DNA of 64,000 bases, taken from assembly GCA_030704615.1 (NCBI GenBank), contig CM060733.1, positions 8,058,001 through 8,122,000 of the forward strand, read 5' to 3'. Positions within the stretch are counted from its first letter, which is position 1; every line of letters begins with the position of its first letter. The notes below the pieces were generated by a model. It was not told the origin of the DNA and ran no database searches. It saw only the letters and a program-made list of their open reading frames with translations. The DNA is from Takakia lepidozioides. Taxonomy: Eukaryota; Streptophyta; Takakiopsida; Takakiales; Takakiaceae. Positions 11,298-43,039 of this stretch are shown here, in pieces. A program made the position numbers and the translations under genes.

Positions 11298-11885
11298 AAG
11301 CGCCATATTGACAGAAGCCTTTCATAGGAGATCTTATTTGAATTGCATGATTCTCTTTATGTACTGAGTTTTGTCTGCCACTTCTTCCTCTCTAATCCTG
11401 GAAAGGATCTTGACAATCACTACCTATTACTAATCACTGCTGAGGTTTTTGTCATTTGAACACTTAGGTCTAGCTGGCAATTTATATTGAGATTAAGAAA
11501 AGTATGTGGGTGCTGTATGCTTGGATCAGGTTGTGTCGAAGCGAGAGGAGCTACTCACTAAGGGTCCAGATAGTCACATCAGGAAAGGCATGTAGAGTGA
11601 TAGGTGTTACCACTGCAGTTTGTTCATGAACATTACTGTGAAGGCATACAGAATACTTGAAAGTGGCTACAAGTACTTTTCTTTCCTGAGATAACCATTT
11701 GAAGCTCTGAAAAGTCTCTTCCTCAGTTTTTTGGGACTGGATGTGGATCATTCAAGTATCAATCATGCAAGTAAAAAGTCTATCTTCAGGTACATATAAG
11801 TTTCGGTAGTGTTCTGTTTTCAAAAACTGCAAAACAGTTTTCATACATCACATACTGCATCAGTCACATGAAGAGGACCAGCCTT
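11298..11885. other. Spacer between convergent LYR and PHYLLO 3' ends
   Basis: About 590 bases holding the 3' UTRs of the plus-strand LYR gene and the minus-strand PHYLLO gene. I see no gene or clear repeat in it. Confidence 0.6.
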
Positions 11886-34000
<22,115 letters not shown>

Positions 34001-35810
34001 TGCACTACTCCTATGCAAGTCTGACCTCTGCAGAGCTCAAAACCCAAACAATGCTCACATTTGAACTTCCCCGAGTGCGCGCATGCAAGGACTCATTTCG
34101 CACCGTATACTTACCTGAAAAGCTTAGAACCCAACAGCAACTGGCCTCAAGCAATGTAGCCCAAGACAATTCAAGGGCTCTATCGTGGACACCTCTGACT
34201 GGATTCCCAAATTCAAAGTATATATTTTAGTGGGATAATGTGGAAAGCGGTAGCCAAAACCAGATCTTCGCCGTGAAAACAGCTAACTCGTCCTTCATTT
34301 TATGGCTCAGTGACTGGGAGCCATAACAGCCCAGTGACATCGTCTTCCTTGATGAAGACAATTCATCACCTCGTATTTTCCTTATCCTAGGTTTAATATT
34401 CCTTCAACCCATCTACTGCCGCCCCTCCTCTCGCATGATGGGCTAAACAGTCTTTTTCCTTCTCTGTTTTTCTTTTCCGAAAGTGCTGAACTGCTCTCTA
34501 TCCACGGAGTTTCACAGCGCCTTCTATGTGAAAATTTATTGGCTTCTTCAAAAGAGACCACACTTGGGTGCCCAAACCTGCTATGATCCTGTTGCACCTT
34601 TCCCTCAACAGCACCTATGTAGTTTTAAAGAACCACCCTACTCTATGAAAAGGCACTGTTCCATTCAAACAGTGACATTTTGCTGTTCCCATGCAGCCCA
34701 TGAACATCTAGGATATTCCAATCTGTATTGGTCCATCGAACCTCATTGGGCTTCAATTTCCGTCTATGTAAAATCCTGAAATCTAGTTGTGTGTGCACTA
34801 ACATCATGACAAAAACCAGTTGCTTGAATACTCCTCCTGTATCTACCTATATGTGTGTGGTGAGACTCACGACACCTTTTATCACCATCACTACTGCTTT
34901 TAAAAGAAGAAGAGAGCTAGTCAATAGGAAACCTTCGAGTGCATGTGAGGATGTGGGGGGCACTCTGTAAGGAAGGACGACTGAAAGAGGCGCTGCATTG
35001 TGAACCAAGTAGGCGATTGGGCACAGCACAGCACTGCCCCAAAGCTGTCACAACGACTTAACACTGTGCACGCATATAACAAACCTTTCTGATGCATGTC
35101 CCTCTATTTCAAATCCGCAGGACACCTGAGGGTGTTAACTCATTCAGCTTCAGAACATTTATCTTTACAGAAATTGAGGACAGAAACCAGAGGGTTCCAA
35201 CAGAGACAGATGTTGGCGTGTGGGGAGAGTGGCTGCTCTGCTGGCTCTTATGTGGATGGTCTCAGACCCTTGCGTGGGCCTTGGCGGAAGGCAACCTGTG
35301 GCCTCTGCCGATCCTGTCCCTGCTTCACAATTTGTTTCCAAAATCTGATACCAACTGAGGATGAACTCAGGTCAGTGGTTTGTTTGATAATTCCAACAGG
35401 GAAAAATCCCATCAGCCCTGACTTCCCTTAATATTCCAGAACTGACTATTGCAAACTAGGGCATGTTGCTTTTTTGTCCCCTCCTCTTAAGACTTGCAAA
35501 GAGTCTGTAATGATTGCTTGAAGATCAATAAAACTGACTTCTTCTTAGTTTTGAAAGTTTCTCTCAAGAGCTGTGGCAGTCAGTGTGTTTTTGGTTGTAC
35601 AACTTCCTGTTGCTTTGAAATTTGAGCCGAGTTCGCACTGCCCCACTTGAATCTGCTTCTTGCTTTATCTTCTCTTGTACGCTGCTTTAGCTGAGGGAGG
35701 CGCTATATTTAGCTGTGACTAACCACCTAGGGTTCCGCCATCTTTTCCCCTCTGCTGCATGACTCTGCCTCATCCCTCTAGCGTATCCGCTATCTTAGCC
35801 CGTTCTAAAT
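34001..35810. other. Upstream region of PHYLLO
   Basis: About 1.8 kb between the PHYLLO start (minus) and the ORF cluster that begins at 35,811. It should include the PHYLLO promoter and 5' UTR. Open frames are short and show no recognisable domain; I cannot place a TATA box with confidence. Confidence 0.5.
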
Positions 35811-37740
35811 TTGGCTATGGCCGCCGCCATAGCCTGGCTCCCCCCTCGCTGCGCTGCTGCGCAGAGGGGCTGCATCACCATGGCCAGCCGCCCTCTATAC
35901 TACTACTGCCTCGTAATGGCGCTCCTTTCAAGCTACTTCAGGCCCGATTCAGCGCAGTCTGTCGTCATCGAGCTCAAGACTACCTCCGCTCTCTTCTACC
36001 GAGTGTCTCTGCTCGACGCCACTAAGTGCAGCATGATCGCGCCCTCTCACAGTCTTCCCAAATCCAAGGTGCCCTCTCTCTCACCTCAGATTTGCTACCT
36101 CTATGTTGGGTCTTCATCTCCCTCCCCCGGGCTTTGGCCCACTACTCCATCTGCTGCGCAGTATGGGCAGCAGTGCCTCACGACACAGGATATATACGTC
36201 CCTCCGCGCACAGCCATGGATAGCCATGCGACCATGAATGAGCGGGGCAAGACGACTTCTAAGCACGCAGCGCTGGCGCGCTACTGGATATGGGTCTCCT
36301 ACACCAAGCACCAGGTTCACGGGTCTGACTCAAGTCTATTTCCCAACGGTTGTATGCAAGCTCCCGGACCATACATGGTCCCCAAAGCTACTGTAACCAC
36401 TATCAATTCCTTCAGCTGGCAATGGCTTACTCGCCTTCCCGAGACAGATGCTGTTTGTTTAACCCCGAGAGGACTTGCATGTACGACGCCAGTGGCACTT
36501 GCGAATGGTGACGAGGTATCTGCAAGGATCAGCGAAATTAAGAAGGATTCTCTCACTGGCACGGGCATACAATGTTCACATCCAAGCCACACGGGTCAAG
36601 GCAGCAGTCGTTGGCTCCCTCCCGAAGACTGGGATCCCATGGCCTCTTTTTCAGTCTCAAGATGGCAGGCTCGAACCCATGGTGTCTGCTTCGAGGGTCT
36701 TGGCGCTGGACTCTGGGTCTTTGGGGGCCCCTCCCCCTTTGGCATCAGCTAAGATGCGATTTTACTATCATCAGGGAGCATTCTCCTCCCCCCCCCTTAA
36801 TTTACATTTCCCTCCCTTCTTTATCAGGCATAAGCAGAATTGCAACTCCCCCCAATTGCCATCAGTCTCTGACATCCAATTACTGTGCCACAGATGGATC
36901 ATGCACCCTGGCCATCACCCCCATGGCCACCGAATCTGCCCCACTATACTTCTTACACAAGCTGCCACTCAAAACAGTTGCCCACAACAGGCTGCACCAA
37001 CAAAGACACCATCCGTGGCCATTCAATTTGACCCTACAGATGCAACCCCAGGCATTGCAGCCCAGGTATCACTCAGTTCTCACAAAGGTAACCTCCGTGC
37101 CCTGCCTAATCTCTATCTGCACACACCTATGCCTTCTGTTTTAGGAGATCCCTTCCTTGCTCAAATTATGTACTATGCCACTGCATGCTAACTGACCACC
37201 CTGACCATCTAGAGCCCACATATGCTCGAGGAACCCACCCACCATCACTGTACTGTATATGCCCCCCGCAATCCTACACCAACATAGCTTACATCGGCCC
37301 TAAGATACATGGCAATATGAGCTGTACTCTCTATCAAATACACCATATATGTTCTTTGTCCAATGCCCCCGCAGTGCAGGCAGACGCTTTCACCACCACA
37401 TGCCAATCTAACCTGCCTCGTCTGTGTACAGGCTTCCTCCCAAAAGCGAGCTTCCAAGAGCTGCATTCAACACCACAGCAAGCTGTCATGCCCAACTGGA
37501 ACCCTCAATTACTCTCTGTTTCAAAGACATGGCAATCTATTCAATCACATATTTTCAAATGTCCCTCTGTGCGGTCTCTTGATTCTCCCGACATCTCTGC
37601 ACTTGCTTCAGCACCACACCGTCATGGTGCTACATGAGTTGGTTCGTGAGAGACACGCACAATCAACTCAACGCGGCATTGTGGGAGCCAGAGCAGACCT
37701 GCTTACTGCAGCCGCTCAACATCAACGTCATCTCTTGAGA
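35811..37740 (+). pseudogene. Frame-broken cysteine-rich secreted or membrane protein-like ORF cluster
   Basis: Unusually long overlapping open frames on one strand, in all three frames: 35811-36752, 36475-37191, 36572-37144, 37185-37637 and 37363-37752. A leader-like stretch (YYYCLVMALLSSYF) lies near the start, a hydrophobic stretch (LCGLLILPTSLHLL) near the end, and between them are many Cys, Pro, Ser and Thr plus N-glycosylation-type sequons. The pattern is that of a secreted or single-pass glycoprotein that has lost its frame several times, or of low-complexity composition that keeps frames open by chance. I do not recognise a family. A retroelement or viral envelope-type origin is possible but not shown. 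No introns with convincing borders were seen. Confidence 0.4.
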
Positions 37741-37880
37741 GACGTTCCGTAAATAATACGCTTTTAGGTCACAAAAGAAAACGACTAAAAGTATCTGCAG
37801 GGTGGTAAAGGTACATGTAAAATAGAAATTTCTTATAATATCTCTAGGGACGCACACAAGTTTAGACAGCATGCACTGCA

Positions 37881-37890
37881 TATATAAAAA
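37881..37890 (+). promoter_or_regulatory. TATA box before the F-box pseudogene
   Basis: TATATAAAAA lies 114 bases before the ATG at 38,004, a usual distance for a plant core promoter with a short 5' UTR. It suggests the copy arose as DNA rather than as a processed transcript. Confidence 0.5.
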
Positions 37891-38003
37891 GGGGCTCAGA
37901 ACCGAGTATTCTTCTTCACTTGCTGCCGAGCTTTGCTGTTTCACGTCTTTATTCTTCACGTTGGGAGTGGAAGGGAGAGATTGTGCAGCTACGCACAGCG
38001 GCC

Positions 38004-39225
38004 ATGGACCCCTCTGTGTGGGGAAGATTGTCGGGAGACATGGTGGATGCTGTTATTACTTTCTTGCCAGTTTTCAGTTTACTTCGATTTCACGTTGTTT
38101 GCAAACATTGGTGTTCTTTGATCGATTCTCCTTCATTCCGCAAGACCTCTGCAGAGATCGAAGGAGCATCTCCTCTTATGCAATCATTTGTAGGTTTTCT
38201 TAAGCATGATTATACTAACGGAGATCATTCTGACGGAGGAGCAAGACGTGGAATTAATGCACAATTATGGACGTACGATCTTGTAGCCCAGCGGTGGCAG
38301 GCAGGTACTAGGAGCCACCTCAAGAGTGGGTTTTCGCAACAGGGTTTTGGAGCAGGAGGCCTTTCATGTGATTCCCCATGATAATAAGGTTGGGATGGAC
38401 ATTGAGGTATTCAACCCACTGACAGGTAGCTCTAGAATACTGCCTCATACGCTCAATCGTTGGCATATGATCCCAGTGATAGTGAAGGTGTTCATGGATG
38501 AGAGAACAAAGACGTACAAGATTATTATTGCGGGCAATCGTGAGTACTGGGGTGAAGACTAGAGATACCAGATCACAGAGATCTACGATGCAGCATTGGG
38601 TTCGTGGAAACACGGTGGACGCTTCCTGCCTTGTTATCCATGTTATCACCGGTACAGCCTTTGGAACACAATTGGTGTTGAGCACAAAGGGGTTTTGTAC
38701 TTTGTTGTTCGGACGAAGTGTAGACTATTCCCGAGACTATTCCCGAGATTCCGGCTGATTGCGTACAACATTGAACAAGATGTATGGAGCGAGATGCCAC
38801 ACATCCTTCCCACAGGAGCCTGCGAACGCGAGGAGTTTGCACTTGTTGAGTGTGAAGAACGGTTATTAGTCGCAGGAGCAGTTTGTGGGGATCAGTCCAA
38901 CATCTCAGATTTCAACATCTTGGAGCTGAACACGTCAAGCAAAGAGTGGGTCCCTCTATTCAAAGTTCCACTTCCAATCGATTGGTATGAGTGGGATCAG
39001 AATCTAATTTACAGAGTGGTGTGGGGTAACCAATAGGTTATAAAAAGCATCCGACGCTGGCATGATGTTGCTGAAGGCGTATTGGTGTACGACATGCTTC
39101 AAAACACACTGCGATGTTGTAAATCATTTGAAAATTCGTTTCCTCCTGTTGCAGTAGAGTTTTTATTTCGGCCGCCTTGTTGCGGACACAAGAGTTGTAG
39201 AATTCTGCAAAGCATGGCGTATAGC
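38004..39225 (+). pseudogene. F-box/kelch protein pseudogene
   Basis: From the ATG at 38,004 it reads MDPSVWGRLSGDMVDAVITF and FHVVCKHWCSLIDSPSF, a typical N-terminal F-box that would bind SKP1 in an SCF ubiquitin ligase. The kelch-type part follows with MDIEVFNPLTGSSRILP, YQITEIYDAALGSWKHGG, GVLYFVV, IAYNIEQDVWSEMP, LLVAGAV, ILELNTSSKEWVPLF and AEGVLVYDMLQN. The frame shifts by one base near 38,330, and in-frame TAG stops interrupt it at 38,560 and 39,034, with recognisable sequence on both sides of each. Single exon as in many family members. Clearly non-functional as a full-length protein, though a truncated F-box polypeptide could still be made. Confidence 0.85.
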
Positions 39226-39470
39226 TGACCAGTTTACATTCTCTTTGAGTTTGCAATCCTTGTAATTTTCCCTTTTTGATTTAAGTTGAGGGATTATGTT
39301 TTTGTTTAATTTTAAAGCAGGGCTCCTTGTTTAAGTTAGAAAATTACCCCTGTTACTTATAAATAAATAAATAAATAAAACAATTGTCAAAAACATGATG
39401 AATTGTGAATATTGAGCTGGGTATTTGATCCTGCAGACTCCTCGCCACCCTTCCTGAGTTGCGTATATAC

Positions 39471-40156
39471 CAGTGTTGTGCAGGTTGTGCATTTTTAAGG
39501 AACCCACCAGATCTGGCTTCGGTTTCCTTTTGGAACCGAGTCCGGGTCCGGATTCGGGTTTTTGAAATTTGGAAAATCCGGGTCCAGGTTCGGGTTTTGG
39601 GTTTCTCAACAAGGACTCGGGTCCGGGACCGGGTAGTTGTTGGAAAATATTAGTGGGTTCACGGGTTCGGATTTGGGGTCTAACAGATTTATTAGATAAA
39701 TTTAAAAAATAGATTAATTATGAATAAAAATATTTTTTACTGGAAAAAAAATATGGTGTCATTGGATCCGAAGGGCACAACTTTGTGACACCAATCCGTG
39801 GATTGAACCCACAACCACTTTTGAGGTGGTATGTGGCCATTACCACTACCACTCTGCTACAACTTGGTGGGGGCTGACATGCTGCTGCCACAGACATTGC
39901 AAAACCTACCGCATCTTAAAGTGGACTCTGCATGCCCCACTGATTAAAACCCGGACCCTGACCCGCCAAACTGGCCCGAGGGGTTAACGGGTTTACGGGT
40001 TCTGGACCTTGCAGGCGGGTCCGGATCCAGACCGGGGTTCATTTTAGAAAAGAACCCGGGTCAGGGTTCGGGTTTTTGCTGATGGCCCGGGTCCGGGTTA
40101 CCCGTATCCTAACCCGTGGGGTATCCTGGGTCAAAACCCGGACCCGTGTAACACTG
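39471..40156. mobile_element. hAT-type non-autonomous DNA transposon
   Basis: Bounded by inverted ends CAGTGTTGTGCAGGT and (reverse complement of the right end) CAGTGTTACACGGGT. It is flanked on both sides by the 8-bp target duplication GTATATAC (39463-39470 and 40157-40164). Both the CAGTG-type ends and 8-bp duplications are hAT hallmarks. The interior is packed with GGGTCCGGGTT-like units in both orientations, which could be subterminal transposase-binding repeats. There is no transposase ORF. A tRNA-derived SINE sits in the middle. Confidence 0.88.
39775..39875 (-). mobile_element. tRNA-derived SINE inside the hAT element
   Basis: On the minus strand an exact RNA polymerase III box A (TAGCAGAGTGG, 39849-39859) is followed about 40 bases later by a box B (GGTTCAATCC, 39800-39809). 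The spacing is that of a tRNA gene, but I could not fold a proper acceptor stem, so I call a SINE head rather than a tRNA gene. Borders are approximate. Confidence 0.6.
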
Positions 40157-40567
40157 GTATATACCATACCGAGCAGTTCTCAAACAACAAATAAGCGGGG
40201 AATTGGGAGAATAGCTTAGAAATTATATGCCCCGCACCATTGCAGCTCAATCAAGACAAGTACATGATTGTTTACTTTTTGCTTTTACTCAAAAAGCTCT
40301 ATAAATAGCGCTACTTGGAGAGTCTGTGACTATCTGTGTAAGCTCTAGGTTGCAGATTCATCGACTGGAGAGCTTCCTCTTACTTCTCAGAGGCCCTGCT
40401 CGTACTTACCAGAAGACTTGGGCTTGCAAGGCTCCATCAATTCCAGGCCATAATCATCTGTACTTGTCATCCATAAACAGATCACTTTGTCAGGATGAAA
40501 AAGTAGGGAATATCATCCGTGGCAGCGGTTTACCTCCACCTAGGTAATTCATCATTCCTCACCAGCT

Positions 40568-40848
40568 CACCGGGTATGGATAACAAAGAGTCAATGAAAG
40601 AGGAATGAAGAATTATTGTCCTGGTAGTTTTTCAACCGGTATGGATGAAAAACAGGATGTTGTTGGCAACCCTCATAGAGAAAATTTTTCATTCCTTGGT
40701 GACTCATCCAGTATGGATGAGAGTCAATAACAGAGGAATGAAAAAACCACAAAACCATCCTAAAGGTAATTCAGTGGCTCATCCGGTATGGATGTAAAAC
40801 CGATAAAGGATGGATGAGCCTCTATCAAAACTTCATCCGGTATGGGTG
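40568..40848. repeat. Array of five CATCC-GGTAT-GGATG motifs
   Basis: A 15-base motif with short inverted arms occurs at 40568, 40633, 40705, 40780 and 40834; three copies deviate from CATCCGGTATGGATG at one or two positions and the first at three. Spacing is 54-75 bases. Bases between the motifs are less alike, so it is not a simple tandem repeat. Confidence 0.65.
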
Positions 40849-40945
40849 AAAAAACAGGAAATCAACACAGATAACAAACTGCCGGTTCCCAGTAGAGAGG
40901 GAGCCAAAGGGAGAGGGGGCATCAAAGGAAAAAAATAAATAAATG

Positions 40946-40985
40946 GGGGGGGAGTGACTGAGCAGCTACAGGCAACTGCTAAGTC
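40946..40985. repeat. Hairpin-forming inverted repeat
   Basis: GGGGAGTGACTGAGCAG faces CTGCTAAGTCACTCCCC across a loop of about ten bases, a stem with one bulge or mismatch. It is followed by a long pyrimidine-rich tract to about 41,095. It may be an element end. Confidence 0.6.
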
Positions 40986-42851
40986 ACTCCCCCTACCCCC
41001 ACCCACCTTTTTGATGTCTTCCTCTCACTCCCTCTCTCTGTCCCTGTCTCTCCCTCTCTCCCTCTCCCTCTCTCTCTCTCCTCTCTTGTGTGCTGCTCAT
41101 TAAAAAAAAAAAACCACAGAGGGAGAGAGGGGGTAGAAATAATTAAAAAGAGAGAGGGAAGATATTCATGTCATGTCAAGACATGGACAAGACCAACTAG
41201 GGTCATTGTCAGTTAAAGACATAAACAGCCCATGACAGGGCACCATCTAACAATTCCAGTCTTGTCATAGCATACCAAGTGACGACACCCATTCAGTCAT
41301 GATAAAACAGGGTGATATTCATGTTCAGATTCCTGTCATGTACCCAAGTGACCCTCTTGCACAATATAAGTCAGATTGCAGCCTCAGATTATATCATCCA
41401 TAGTTATCCATAAGATATGCATCATGCAAGATGTCATGGGCATATAAGAACTACTTCCACATTACAGATCCAAGATATGTATACACAGGTACCTTGAAGT
41501 GCTCCAAGGCAAGCACCATGCAAGGCTCCAAGGGTAGGTAAGAATAGCCTGCCCTACAACAGATTCAGGGAATGTACACACAAGCACCTTGAAGGACCAG
41601 CCTGCAATTAATTACATTTCAGGCATGCAACCAAGTAAACTTCTTGGGCATGACCAAACCATATTGCAGCTTCACATTTGGCCAATTGTAAGTACCCCAA
41701 GACATGCATCGTGCAAGGCCTCTTGGGTAGGTAAGAACAGCCTGCCATTGTACAGATTCAAGACCTGTGTACATAGGAATCTTAATGGACCAGCCTGCAG
41801 TTAATCAGACTCCAAACATGCAACCAAGTGACCCACTTTGGGCATGACAAGACGGACTGCAACTTCATTCTACACCATGTACAGTTGCCCCAAGATATGC
41901 ATCATGTAAGGCATTTTGGCATGGAAGAAAAGCCTGTCATGTTACAGCACCAAGATATGGACACACATACATTTTGAGTGCCCGAGACCAAGCCCACTTG
42001 GCCAAAATAAATCATACAATGCAGGTGGCTGGTCTTATGGCAAAATGAGGCAAAAAATCACTGGCAAAGGTCCATTAGAGCTTACCACCACTGTTTTCCA
42101 GGAGGCTAATGCCATGTTTTGCAAATAGAACCTCACTATGCTCCACCACATCAAATCCAGGCCTGAAAGAGGCTTGTCATTTCCTAATACCATCTTTAAA
42201 TCCTCTTCTTTAGAACCTGACAGCCACTGATGCCTTTACCCTCAAACCATCATTCCTCTTTTAAGGCCAAAACTGTACCTAGTTTAAAAATCCACAGGCA
42301 ATGCTGTCAAAGATTCAAGACAAGGTAAGGTCCAGATGTTGTGCTTCAAGAGACAGGCCTGCAAGGCCGAAATGCTCCATCAACGGCAGCAAAACATAAG
42401 TCAAAAGTAAGCATCAACATGCCAAACCAGGAGCAAGCAGGCCGAAATCGGGGCTGCAAACAGCAGCCAAGTCATGACGCCATACAGAATAAGTTCCTTT
42501 TGCTCACATCCTTATCTGCAAGCTCAAAAGAATTCAAAACAAGTGGGGATCCTCACCTGGTCCCATCACAAGCCCCCACAAAGACCAACAGGTTAGTGAG
42601 GATTGTGGAACCCCAGGTGAATCACAGACTCCTACACTTGTCATCGATATCAACTAAGAACCTCAAAAGCAAGAGAGAAAGATATAAAGTAAAAGGAACC
42701 CTAATCACTAAAAGCACCTTGAGCGATTGGGGAAGATAACTGTGCGCCATCGCCACCAGCAAGCCACCTCCAGCACAGCTAAGGAGAAGTGAAGCATACA
42801 AGCATCCTTGCTAGGTTTAAGAAGGGAGAGAGAGATACTTCCCAACACAAT
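40986..42851. repeat. Pyrimidine tract and diverged tandem repeats, no gene
   Basis: First a CT-rich tract (to about 41,095), then from about 41,290 to 42,000 a diverged tandem array. The phrase GATATGCATCATGCAAG and variants recur at 41415, 41702 and 41895, with a weaker copy near 41511, giving a unit near 191 bases. Companion phrases such as AGAACAGCCTGCC and GACCAGCCTGCA repeat in register. From 42,000 to 42,851 I see only short frames without a recognisable domain. Confidence 0.6.
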
Positions 42852-42875
42852 CACTACAACAGATTCCGGCTTTAA
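42852..42875. mobile_element. CACTA transposon end
   Basis: CACTACAACAGATTCCGGC begins at 42,852. Its first 13 bases equal the terminal inverted repeat of the 847-bp CACTA element at 56,278-57,124, and it lies just past the 3' end of the tnp2-type transposase remnant. I take it as the left terminus of that transposon. A matching right terminus was not found. Confidence 0.6.
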
Positions 42876-43039
42876 CGTCTGACACATTTGCCCAGTATGC
42901 TGTTCTGAACTCAGTGCGGGATGCTTCTATGAGTGCCATCTCCTCTTCATAGGCCCTGTCCAAATGAGAATTGCAAATTAGGATTACAGCTTATACCATT
43001 GGCAGAAATGAAACACACAGGATATGATAAGCAACATAC

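Noticed and set aside
39800-39859. Possible tRNA gene
   Set aside because: Box A and box B are good, but no seven-base-pair acceptor stem could be found by eye and it sits inside a transposon; called a SINE instead.
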